NCBI GenBank assembly: GCA_014380425.1
Contig: JACMJX010000008.1
Location: 1 to 38,646, forward strand
From: Chitinophagaceae bacterium
Lineage (GTDB): Bacteria > Bacteroidota > Bacteroidia > Chitinophagales > Chitinophagaceae
DNA: 38,646 nucleotides
Direction: 5' to 3'
Both the position numbers and the translations under genes were made by a program. The notes below the pieces were generated by a model. It searched no databases. It had not been told where the DNA came from and was given only the letters and a program-made list of their open reading frames with translations. Shown one piece after another: positions 28,857 through 37,761 of this stretch (positions within the stretch are counted from its first letter, which is position 1; each line of letters opens with the position of its first letter).

Positions 28857-28905
28857 AAAGCACCTGATCTATTCTTCATTTTCATGAAGCGTCGAAAGGT
28901 GCTTT
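28857..28905 (-). terminator. Terminator/attenuator-like two-tier hairpin upstream of the serine acetyltransferase
   Basis: Minus strand AAAGCACCT-ttcgacg-[CTTCAT GAAA ATGAAG]-aatagatc-AGGTGCTTT followed by GTTTTT. It lies about 65 nt upstream of the start codon. Confidence 0.6.
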
Positions 28906-29079
28906 ATTTTACCATTATACCATCCCGAAAGGGACTAAGAAACCCCGAACCGATGTAAAAGTACCAGGTATTTGGCAAAATAATTACGAAATTTCTAATG
29001 AATATCAATGTCTTTTATAGTAATATTTAAATAAATACAATTATTATTGACTATTTTTTAAATAACGATATTGAGCGTG

Positions 29080-29895
29080 CTAGCGTTTTCTTCCTGTTTT
29101 TAAAGTATAGCCAAAGCTCAGAATAAGTTCCCCCGTGCCAAAGTCGTGACGGGCATCTCCCTTATAAACTTTCAATTTGGAATATCGGGCATAATCGAGC
29201 TTGCCTGCAAATTCAAGGTAAACATGTTTAAAAAAAGTGGAACGTATAGCCAGCTCCGTTCCCATGTTCCATCCCCCGATCTGAAACCCGGGTTCATTAG
29301 CATTACCAAAGAAGCTGTTGTCAACATGTGGTATTACAGGCCCTACACCAGCTTTACCTATAACATCAAACTTGATATTCTCGTTTGAACGGGTATGCCA
29401 ATGCCAACGCTTCATGATATTGAAAAGAAGGAAATTGGCGCCGTTGTTTAAATAATAATGAAATCCATCGACACTTGAAAAGTTGAGGGAGGTATCGACC
29501 TGTTTATTATTAAGAGTACCTTTAATCCTTACCGGTCCATCGCCAAAAATGAATTTCGTATGGTCGAAGTTGATCTCGATACCCAAGTCTTTCTTATCGT
29601 TAAAAAAGTATCCAAGCCGGTAACTGTATTGAGGTATTGTAATAGCTACCGAAAAAAGCTTTTTATCCCATCCTGGCCGATCGTGACCCTTTACTTTTTT
29701 GAAACTGTAATTATTTCCCAGCTCTGGCTGTGAAATTTTAATGGTACTGGGTGCGTACCATTCCTTATTGTATCCCCAGGAAAAATAAAGTTCGCCTTGC
29801 TGTCGGGGTTTTGAGGTTTGAGCAACAGTATTCGAGGAGAAAAAAAACATGCTTGCAACAAAGGCCATGAGAAAGCCACTCATTTTAATGTTCAT
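29080..29895 (-). CDS. Hypothetical exported outer-membrane beta-barrel-like protein
   Basis: Signal peptide (SGFLMAFVASMFFFSSNTVAQ) and alternating aromatic strands ending LILSFGYTLKTGRKR. Confidence 0.65.
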   Translation of the reverse strand: MNIKMSGFLMAFVASMFFFSSNTVAQTSKPRQQGELYFSWGYNKEWYAPSTIKISQPELGNNYSFKKVKGHDRPGWDKKLFSVAITIPQYSYRLGYFFNDKKDLGIEINFDHTKFIFGDGPVRIKGTLNNKQVDTSLNFSSVDGFHYYLNNGANFLLFNIMKRWHWHTRSNENIKFDVIGKAGVGPVIPHVDNSFFGNANEPGFQIGGWNMGTELAIRSTFFKHVYLEFAGKLDYARYSKLKVYKGDARHDFGTGELILSFGYTLKTGRKR

Positions 29896-29921
29896 CGGGT
29901 TCAGAATTGTAATTTAAGTCA

Positions 29922-29941
29922 AACAGCATCTTCTAGCTGTT
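29922..29941. repeat. Inverted repeat AACAGC-atcttcta-GCTGTT upstream of the OM protein gene
   Basis: Perfect 6-bp arms; same half-site as the repeat at 10706-10722. Confidence 0.35.
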
Positions 29942-30185
29942 CGCTACAAATGGAAGTTCAACAATAAAGGATTTAAAATGTTGCAGAATAATAGAAAATA
30001 GTTGTTCAATTACTTAAAAGGATGCGTTCAGGTAGCCAAATAGAAAGATGACGGTTAGGTAGGCCAACAACCTTCAGATCTTTTTCCATTTAAAATAGTG
30101 GAGAAAGACGATATGGATATTGTACTATTAACGTTCGAAGTCCTTAAAAATTTCAGGGTTCACCTGGTATTAATTGAAGCGACCC

Positions 30186-30578
30186 TTAACGGGGTTTCTT
30201 TTTCATCTTTGCTTTCTCTTCATTCTCTAACACCCTAAATTCAACCAGCTGTTTAATAAGCTTCAAAGGCATAGGTTGATCTAAGGGGAACTGAATGGAA
30301 CCCCTGCCTGTTTTATATGCAGCGATCTCTTTTTGGAACACATCATTACCTGAAGGAGTGGCATAGAAACCAATATGGCTTTTAAAGGCTGCAAAATGTA
30401 CCAGGTTACCATGGTATTTAAAAGTTGGAATGGCATAACTGATAGCCTCTTCCGCATCGGGCGCGGCGCGTTTAATAGTGCTCCTTACCTGTTCCAGAAC
30501 TTTCTGAACATCTTTTGGAAAACCAGCTATATATGCATCGATGTTGTTGGCAACCGTAGAATTGATCTTTCTATCCAT
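30186..30578 (-). CDS. DUF1801 / YdhG-like protein
   Basis: 130 aa; IDAYIAGFPKDVQKVLEQVRSTIKRAAPDAEEAISYAIPTFKYHGNLVHFAAFKSHIGFY. Confidence 0.87.
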   Translation of the reverse strand: MDRKINSTVANNIDAYIAGFPKDVQKVLEQVRSTIKRAAPDAEEAISYAIPTFKYHGNLVHFAAFKSHIGFYATPSGNDVFQKEIAAYKTGRGSIQFPLDQPMPLKLIKQLVEFRVLENEEKAKMKKKPR

Positions 30579-30691
30579 CTTTTAATAGTTTATGATAGTA
30601 TGAAGTTACTATGTTTCGTAAGGGAATAGAAGGTCTGGAAGCGACATTATAAGGGGTTAAATAAGACAATCGTTTAATGCCTTACAACGGA

Positions 30692-30699
30692 TATATTTG
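30692..30699 (+). promoter_or_regulatory. Candidate -7 element TATATTTG for mnmH-selD
   Basis: Exact TAnnTTTG match, 20 nt upstream of the mnmH start (30720); -33 not clear. Confidence 0.4.
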
Positions 30700-30719
30700 T
30701 CTTTTAATGATTTGGGAAT

Positions 30720-31739
30720 ATGATTCATACGGTTACTATAAAAGAGTTCTACAGTTTGCCCGATCCGCCACTTCTCGCCGATGTTCGCACTCCTGCAGAG
30801 TTCCTTAATGGCCATATTCCTGGCGCCTGTAACCTACCGCTTTTCAGCAACGAGGAGCGCGTGCAAGTAGGCACCACTTATAAGCAGGTAGGTAGAGAAG
30901 CTGCCATAATGCTGGGCTTCGATCTCACCGGCAATAAATGGTCGGGCTTTATAAAGCAGGCATTAGAGTGGGCTTCCGATAAAAGAATAGGCCTGCACTG
31001 CTGGCGGGGCGGCATGCGCAGCGGAGCTATGGCCTGGGCCTTGGACCTTTACGGATTTGACGTGTATTTGTTACAGGGAGGTTATAAAGCCTACCGGCAA
31101 TGGGTACTGCAACAGTTTGACAGGTACTATGCACTTATGATTCTGGGTGGCATGACGGGCTCCGGCAAAACAAGCTTGCTTCATGAACTCCGCAATATGG
31201 GCGAACAGGTAATCGACCTGGAAGCATTGGCCCAACACCAGGGCTCAGCCTATGGAAGCCTCGACAGACTGGTGCAGCCATCGCAGGAACAGTTCGAGAA
31301 CGATCTTGCTTGTCAATTGAATGTTTTGAACACAGATAAAACTATATGGGTAGAAGATGAAAGTAATTCCATCGGAAAATGCTTTATTCCCCGGTTATTC
31401 TGGCTACAGATGCAGCAGGCAACTTTAGTGGATGTGCAGGTACCGATTGAACAACGCGTGCAAAACCTGCTGTTGGAGTACGGATGCCTGCCACAAGATT
31501 TCCTGGTAACATCTACCGAGCGCATCCGGAAACGACTGGGCCCCGAACAAACAAACCACGCCATTATTGCCATTCGGGAAAACCAGATGGAAGACTTTAT
31601 AAAGATCGTTCTGGTATATTATGATAAGACGTATAAAAATGGATTGGCCAAACGCGATAAACAGAAGGTATTTGTTTTGCCTGTAGATGGTAAGTATCCA
31701 GCAGGGCATGCAAAACAGGTTTTACAAATGGTGAAGTAA
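30720..31739 (+). CDS. mnmH: tRNA 2-selenouridine(34) synthase
   Basis: Rhodanese domain with catalytic [16 protein letters not shown], then a P-loop [12 protein letters not shown]; adjacent to selD. Confidence 0.94.
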   Translation: MIHTVTIKEFYSLPDPPLLADVRTPAEFLNGHIPGACNLPLFSNEERVQVGTTYKQVGREAAIMLGFDLTGNKWSGFIKQALEWASDKRIGLHCWRGGMRSGAMAWALDLYGFDVYLLQGGYKAYRQWVLQQFDRYYALMILGGMTGSGKTSLLHELRNMGEQVIDLEALAQHQGSAYGSLDRLVQPSQEQFENDLACQLNVLNTDKTIWVEDESNSIGKCFIPRLFWLQMQQATLVDVQVPIEQRVQNLLLEYGCLPQDFLVTSTERIRKRLGPEQTNHAIIAIRENQMEDFIKIVLVYYDKTYKNGLAKRDKQKVFVLPVDGKYPAGHAKQVLQMVK

Positions 31740-31767
31740 GCAAAAAGTACAAATAAATACGAAACTC

Positions 31768-32826
31768 TTGATTATGAACAACAACAATGATATAAAACTG
31801 ACACAGTATTCGCACGGTGCCGGTTGCGGCTGCAAGATAAGCCCCTCTATTCTCGATAAGATCCTTCACAGCACAAGCAGCAATGTTCCCGATGCCAGGT
31901 TGCTGGTAGGTAACGATAAGCGGGATGATGCCGCCGTACTGGATCTTGGAAATGGATCTGCCCTGATCTCGACAACCGATTTTTTCATGCCTATAGTAGA
32001 TGACCCCTACGATTTTGGCCGTATCGCTTCTGCAAACGCCATTAGCGATGTATATGCTATGGGCGGTAAGCCCGTACTTGCCATCGCTATCCTCGGCTGG
32101 CCCATAAGCAAGCTGGCCCCGGAAATCGCGCAGCAGGTACTGGAAGGGTCGAGGGCCATATGTACGGAAGCAGGAATCACACTGGCAGGAGGGCACAGTA
32201 TTGACTGCCCCGAGCCCGTTTTCGGACTTGCTGTCAATGGGCTGATCAACATACAACATCTAAAACAGAATTCTACTGCCACTACTGGTTGCAGCCTGTA
32301 TCTCACCAAACCCCTGGGTGTCGGTATTCTTTCTACCGCACAGAAAAAAGGGGTACTGAAAAATGAAGACGCTGCTATTGCACTTGAAAGCATGATAAGG
32401 CTTAATAAAATAGGCGAAGCTTTCGGTAGACTGGAATATGTAAAGGCCATGACCGATGTAACAGGTTTCGGCCTACTCGGCCATCTTGCCGAAATGTGCA
32501 GCGGCAGCAGCCTTTCTGCTTCCATCGAATTTGAGAAAGTGCCGAAGATTGCGTCGTTGCCCTACTATCTGGAGAACCGCTGTTTCCCCGGTGGCACACA
32601 ACGCAACTGGGATAGCTATGGCCATCAGGTAAGCGCACTGCCAGACGAACAGCGCTTTATTCTTGCGGATCCGCAAACAAGCGGGGGATTGCTGGTTGCT
32701 GTAGAAGAAGCTTATACAGAAGAATTTGAAGACTTGCTGAAGCAGGAAGGCCTTCCGGCGCAATGCTGTCAATCCTTCGGCACCTTAACAGGTTCCCACG
32801 ATGGTGCAATGATCCGCGTTGCATGA
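31768..32826 (+). CDS. selD: Selenide, water dikinase
   Basis: [17 protein letters not shown]-terminus (Cys form), [36 protein letters not shown]. Confidence 0.96.
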   Translation: MIMNNNNDIKLTQYSHGAGCGCKISPSILDKILHSTSSNVPDARLLVGNDKRDDAAVLDLGNGSALISTTDFFMPIVDDPYDFGRIASANAISDVYAMGGKPVLAIAILGWPISKLAPEIAQQVLEGSRAICTEAGITLAGGHSIDCPEPVFGLAVNGLINIQHLKQNSTATTGCSLYLTKPLGVGILSTAQKKGVLKNEDAAIALESMIRLNKIGEAFGRLEYVKAMTDVTGFGLLGHLAEMCSGSSLSASIEFEKVPKIASLPYYLENRCFPGGTQRNWDSYGHQVSALPDEQRFILADPQTSGGLLVAVEEAYTEEFEDLLKQEGLPAQCCQSFGTLTGSHDGAMIRVA

Positions 32827-32843
32827 TAAGCTATATCTCTAAT

Positions 32844-33998
32844 TTATGGCAAAGGCTGTGGAGTGGTAGTAGGCCCATGAACCACCAGGGAGCCGTCTTT
32901 CCTAATCTCCATCCGATCGATAAACACAACACGTTCATCACCGCTGGCCGTAGTACGACCGTGATAAACACAAAACATTTGCTTTCCATCAACAGAGTAG
33001 GCAACACTGTTATGACCCGTACCGGTAACAGATCCTCCTTCACCGGTATCTTTCTGCAATACCGGATTGTTGTTCGATTTAATGAACGGGCCTAGTGGTG
33101 ACTTTGAAGTGGCATAACCAACCGCATAATTCTTGCCCCCGAAATGATTCGCTGAATACATCATATAATAAACAGCCCCCTTCTTTAACATGTAGGATCC
33201 TTCCGTCCATCTCCTGTTAGCCTCGGCATCAGTAACAGAGCGGCTTTCCCATTCCGATTGCTTATCTTTCATCGTAATTGGCGGACGTAACATCAGTACT
33301 GCTTTGCCGATCGTTCCGGTAAGATCGGGCTTTAATTCTATACCATAAATCCAGCTTTCTTCTATTTCCTTGTAAAGGCCTTGGTTTTTAGCCCAGTCTG
33401 CGATCTCCGATTGCACGGGATGCTTATAACAACACCTCGAATAATACAGGTACACCCTTCCATCCGTATCGAACAGAACATTCGCATCAATAATAGGGTA
33501 TCCGGGATCGAAGAGAGGCTTGTTAACCATATCCTTAAAGGGGCCAGTTGGCTTGTCGGATACTGCCACCCCTATACGGAAGTTTTCCAGTTCGCCTTTA
33601 GGGTTATCGCGCCATTGTGCACTATAGAATAGATAAAAAGTATCCTTCACTTGGTAAACTTCCGGTGCCCAGAAATCACCTGTGCACCAGGAGTCATTGG
33701 TATTGCCATGATAGATCTGGCCTTCGAACTTCCAGTTCACCAGGTCGGTGGACGAGTAGGTTACAAAGCCGTCTTTTGCGCCTGCACCGGTTCCATACAT
33801 ATAATAGCGGCCGTTGGCCGAAAGCACATACGGGTCGCCCATTGAAACAGGAAGCGGATTCTTATAGGTTTGGCCGGCAACAGTATCAACGGGCGCTTTG
33901 CCCGGTTGTGCAGCTGCCCGTTCGGCATTCATTATAAAGAGCGCCATGGCAAAAAGTGTTATCGTTGACTTGATCATAAAATCTGGTTTCAGTATCAA
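32844..33998 (-). CDS. Glycoside hydrolase family 43 protein
   Basis: Signal peptide; YKNPLPVSMGDPYVLSANGRYYMYGT, WAPEVYQVKDTFYLFYSA, IDANVLFDTDGRVYLYYS, TEGSYMLKKGAVYYMMYSANHF. Confidence 0.92.
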   Translation of the reverse strand: MILKPDFMIKSTITLFAMALFIMNAERAAAQPGKAPVDTVAGQTYKNPLPVSMGDPYVLSANGRYYMYGTGAGAKDGFVTYSSTDLVNWKFEGQIYHGNTNDSWCTGDFWAPEVYQVKDTFYLFYSAQWRDNPKGELENFRIGVAVSDKPTGPFKDMVNKPLFDPGYPIIDANVLFDTDGRVYLYYSRCCYKHPVQSEIADWAKNQGLYKEIEESWIYGIELKPDLTGTIGKAVLMLRPPITMKDKQSEWESRSVTDAEANRRWTEGSYMLKKGAVYYMMYSANHFGGKNYAVGYATSKSPLGPFIKSNNNPVLQKDTGEGGSVTGTGHNSVAYSVDGKQMFCVYHGRTTASGDERVVFIDRMEIRKDGSLVVHGPTTTPQPLP

Positions 33999-34072
33999 GA
34001 TACGAAAATAATCAGAGAGGTTGCAGGCGTTTCAGATAGATACATCTTCTTATCTAAATAGTCCGCTATCCG

Positions 34073-34843
34073 TTATTTTACCTGGTACTCGAACTTCACA
34101 GGGTCTCGGCCGCTGATGATCTTTGTAACGAGCCCTTGCTGATTGTATTCGTAAGTCAACGTATCAAAACGTGGTGCACCAGATCCCCTTAAAGTGGTAA
34201 CAATACCACGATTGTTCCTGGAAGATGGAAGAAAATCGTTCCCGCCCGTTATCATGTCAACGGAAGCGAGTGCATTGGGATGATCATCGTAATTGCTGAA
34301 AGTAACAGTGTCGGTTTTGGAAGTATTTCCCTGGCTGGTAATGATTTGAATGATGTTGCCCGAATCATTATAAGTGGCAATTTTGGAGAAAAGGCGGTTA
34401 CCATCTTTGTCCTGTGCAACAATACCCACGTTGTTGGCATCATAATCCAGAAACGTTGTTTTGAGTACCTGCTCTACAGCGTTTTTTCGAGCCCTTATTT
34501 CTACAACCTGTAGCCGGTCTGCAGAATAGGTAAAATTCGATATCTCGAATTCGTTGGGGGTGCTGGATCTTGAAGCACTCATGCTCACTATCTGGTCCCT
34601 ACTGTCAAAAGCGAAGTCTTCGTAGGTTGTAGGTACCCCGTTTCTACTGAACTCTTTTAAAATAGCTATCTTGTTGCCGATATACCCTATATCGAGAATA
34701 AGTTCCTGATTGATATCACTTCTAACAGTAGTAAGAATCAACTCATTTTCAGGATCGGCATCATTGTCTTTTTTACAAGAGGCGAGCACGGCTAAAGCAA
34801 GGGCAAAGATGACGATCTGAATGTATATACCAGATTTCCGCAT
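34073..34843 (-). CDS. Hypothetical lipoprotein (DUF4595-like)
   Basis: Lipobox (LALAVLASCKK) and YD-repeat-like strands (LTYEYNQQGLVTKIISG). Confidence 0.65.
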   Translation of the reverse strand: MRKSGIYIQIVIFALALAVLASCKKDNDADPENELILTTVRSDINQELILDIGYIGNKIAILKEFSRNGVPTTYEDFAFDSRDQIVSMSASRSSTPNEFEISNFTYSADRLQVVEIRARKNAVEQVLKTTFLDYDANNVGIVAQDKDGNRLFSKIATYNDSGNIIQIITSQGNTSKTDTVTFSNYDDHPNALASVDMITGGNDFLPSSRNNRGIVTTLRGSGAPRFDTLTYEYNQQGLVTKIISGRDPVKFEYQVK

Positions 34844-34887
34844 TATTTGATTTTAAGTACAAACTTCTGATAATGCACGAATGCGCG

Positions 34888-34909
34888 CAATGGTAGATTT
34901 GTACCATTG
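34888..34909. promoter_or_regulatory. Dyad CAATGGTA-gatttg-TACCATTG containing a TAGATTTG -7-like core
   Basis: Perfect 8-bp arms with a 6-nt spacer, between the divergent lipoprotein and hydrolase genes. Confidence 0.4.
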
Positions 34910-35092
34910 GGAATGGGTCGGATTGTAAAAGAGGTAATTACTGGTTTTAAATAATTTAATGTGAATTTATATGACCAAGGGGATAATGCTTCTTCAGCAG
35001 ATAGCGAATGGAGTAAATACCATATTAGATGAGTACTTTTACAAATGCAATTGAAAAGCACTTTTTTCTCACTACCAATCCAAACTTTTATA

Positions 35093-36493
35093 ATGAAACT
35101 TTATCTGAAACAATCAATTCTTTTCTGTGCCCTGGCCGCTTTATCATGTAACCATTCCTTTTCGCAAGTGGTGCAGCAAAATTCTCCAACGGGCATATGG
35201 GAAGGAAAGATCATCATCCCGGGAAATGAATTAAGGGTACTCTTCGATATCCGCAAAGATGAAACAGGTAACCTGACCGCAAAAATGGCCAGTCCCGATC
35301 AGGGCGCTAATAATATCCCCGTGGAAAGCGTTCTGTGGAAAAACGATAGCCTGATTCTTCTGGTCAAGGTAATTGGAGGTGTGTTCAGCGGTAAAATACA
35401 AGACAGTACACGAATTAATGGCGAATGGAGACAAGGAGGTGCATCTTTACCATTGGAAATACGGAAGGCAGATAAAGTAGTACTGTATCCAAAACGTTCC
35501 CAGGAGCCTGCAAAACCTTACCCCTATGCCGAAGAAGAAGTTCAATATGAAAATAAGGAACAAGGCATATCATTGGGAGCAACGCTTACATTACCGAAGG
35601 GCAAAGGGCCCTTTCCTGCGGTGGTATTAATTAGTGGCTCAGGTTCCCAAAACCGAGACGAAGAAATCATGGGTCATAAGCCTTTTCTGGTACTCTCCGA
35701 TTATCTTACCCGGCAGGGAGTTGCTGTGCTGCGATACGACGACCGGGGGGTAGGTAAATCTACTGGAAATGCCGCAATTGCTACCACTGCCGATAACGCT
35801 ACCGATGCAATGGCAGGAGTGAATTTTTTTTAAACCAGGCCCGAAATCAACAGGAAGCAGATAGGCCTGGTGGGTCACAGTGAAGGTGGGATGATCGCGC
35901 CTATGATTACTAAAAACTCGAAGGATATTGCCTTTATAGTACTGCTTGCAGCACCCGGCCTGAGTGGAGATAAACTGCACCGGCGTCAAAGCTTAGACGC
36001 CTTGACGAAACTGGGTGTAAAGCAGGAAGACATTCAAAAAGCACTCGCCTTGAACGATGAACTGCACAAGGTGTTGAAATCGAAAGATACCACCAACCTG
36101 GCAGTAAGGCTCAGGAGTTTGATAGAAAAAGATGGATCTACACCTCAGGAGAATATAGATATGACCATTCAATCTCTTTCCACACCGTGGTTCAGATATT
36201 TTGTCAATTATGATCCCCGACCTGATCTGAAACAAGTCAGGTGCCCGGTGCTTGCATTAAATGGAGCTAAAGATGTTCAGGTGGCTTCGGCTGAAAACCT
36301 GTCGGCTATTTCCGCAGCATTGAAAGCAGGAGGAAATAACAATGTCGAAATACGCGAACTCCCTGACTTGAACCATTTATTTCAAACAGCCAAAACCGGT
36401 GATATATCAGAATATACCCGGATCGACGAAACTTTTTCGCCAGCAGCATTGAAGATAATCGGAGACTGGATTCTTTCTACTACCAAGCAGTGA
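35093..36493 (+). pseudogene. Alpha/beta hydrolase, interrupted by one in-frame TAA (35831-35833)
   Basis: ORFs 35045..35833 and 35870..36493 are in the same frame. Reading through gives ...AGVNFF*TRPEINRKQIGLVGHSEGGMIAPM..., 467 codons. Signal peptide MKLYLKQSILFCALAALSC starts at 35093. Confidence 0.8.
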
Positions 36494-36510
36494 TGATAAA
36501 ACAGGAAGCA

Positions 36511-36539
36511 TTTGCCATTTCAATGGCACAGTATTTTTA
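36511..36539 (+). promoter_or_regulatory. Candidate Mn-catalase promoter TTTG-N17-TATTTTTA
   Basis: TTTG 36511-36514, 17-nt spacer, TATTTTTA 36532-36539 (7/8 match to TAnnTTTG). Confidence 0.45.
36513..36528. repeat. Inverted repeat TGCCATT-tc-AATGGCA
   Basis: Perfect 7-bp arms within the putative -33/-7 spacer. Confidence 0.5.
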
Positions 36540-36563
36540 GTTGTACGTTTTCAACTAAAATAC
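36531..36563. repeat. Inverted repeat GTATTTTTAGTTG-tacgtttt-CAACTAAAATAC
   Basis: Perfect 9-bp core arms, extending to 12 pairs with one bulged T; ends 6 nt before the catalase ATG. Confidence 0.6.
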
Positions 36564-36569
36564 CTTGCA

Positions 36570-37511
36570 ATGTTTTATCATGTTCAATCTCTCATTAATG
36601 AAATAGTGGCTGACGAACCAGATCCATCGGCAGCTAACGCATTACAGGAAGGATTAGGTGGTCAATTCGGGGAAATGCGCACTATGATGCAGTATCTTTT
36701 TCAAAGTTTCAACTTTCGGGGTACCGCAACTCCTTACCTCGATCTGATTCAGGGTGTAGGAATCGAAGAAATCAGCCATGTGGAGCTTATATCTAAAACG
36801 ATCGCCCGTTTGCTGGATGGAGCCCCGGAGTACAACGGAAAGAAATTCGACACTCCCGGAAAAGGTGGAGTACCTACCATGGAAATGGCAAAAGAACAAC
36901 AGAATCCCCATCACTTCATTGTAGGCGCCCAGGGAGCACTTCCAGTAGATGCCGCGGGTAATCCATGGAGCGGGTCGTACGTACACAATCATGGCAATCT
37001 TGTTCTTGACCTGATGGACAACCTGGTGTTGGAAGCAACCGGCCGCTTACAGAAATGCCGGATCTATCAGATGTCGGATAACAAAACACTTCGTGCCACT
37101 GTTGCATTCCTGATTGTTCGGGATGAGGCCCACCAGGCTGCCTTTGCCAAAGCTCTTGAAACACTTGGTGTGAATTGGGGTAAAGTACTACCTGTTCCTA
37201 AATTCGATTCATCCAAGTTTCCGGAAGTAAAAAAACTGCTGGATGCGGGCATACACCGCGAGCAATATCATTTTCGCCTGGACGGATCGCAAATGGAAAA
37301 AGTCTTCAGTGGAGCTGCACCCCTGAACGACGGCTCCGAACTGGTCACGTTAAAAGAACCGAGAGAAAGCTATCCGATTCCTATGGCACCAGAACGTCCT
37401 GAAGAATTTGCACCTGGCCTGGATCCGGAACTCCAAGAGCTTGCGGATGCATTTACAGAGTTTAAAGCTACTATGAGGGCCCCTAAAAAGGGTAAGAAGA
37501 AACTGGGGTAG
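36570..37511 (+). CDS. Manganese catalase family protein
   Basis: 313 aa; GQFGEMRTMMQYLFQSFNFRG, IEEISHVELISKTIARLLDG, VRDEAHQAAFAKALETLG. Confidence 0.93.
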   Translation: MFYHVQSLINEIVADEPDPSAANALQEGLGGQFGEMRTMMQYLFQSFNFRGTATPYLDLIQGVGIEEISHVELISKTIARLLDGAPEYNGKKFDTPGKGGVPTMEMAKEQQNPHHFIVGAQGALPVDAAGNPWSGSYVHNHGNLVLDLMDNLVLEATGRLQKCRIYQMSDNKTLRATVAFLIVRDEAHQAAFAKALETLGVNWGKVLPVPKFDSSKFPEVKKLLDAGIHREQYHFRLDGSQMEKVFSGAAPLNDGSELVTLKEPRESYPIPMAPERPEEFAPGLDPELQELADAFTEFKATMRAPKKGKKKLG

Positions 37512-37685
37512 TATATAAGAAGATTTGTCTGCTTTAGTAACAGTTGCGCTGGTTACGGCACGAACATAACACTAGTAAGAACTTATTAATGTGTTTTGTT
37601 AGAAAAATCCTAACTTCATCTCACCATTCGTAAATGATCCCACACCTTATCGAACTCAGATCACGAAAATGAAATGAATAACCAT

Positions 37686-37699
37686 CAAACATATGTTTG
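37686..37699. repeat. 14-bp perfect palindrome CAAACATATGTTTG
   Basis: Located 62 nt upstream of the CheB/CheR start. Confidence 0.5.
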
Positions 37700-37761
37700 C
37701 TGCTAAGTGGGATGTTTCTAATATCACAAATTAATTATTGGTACACTAGTAAAGACAATAA

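Noticed and set aside
31597-32259. 220-aa minus ORF antisense to mnmH/selD
   Set aside because: Overlaps two strongly supported genes; no protein-like motif.
35825-35835. Programmed frameshift at TTTTTTTTAAAC in the hydrolase
   Set aside because: TTTAAAC resembles a slippery heptamer but is out of phase, and both halves share one frame, so a frameshift would not restore the protein.
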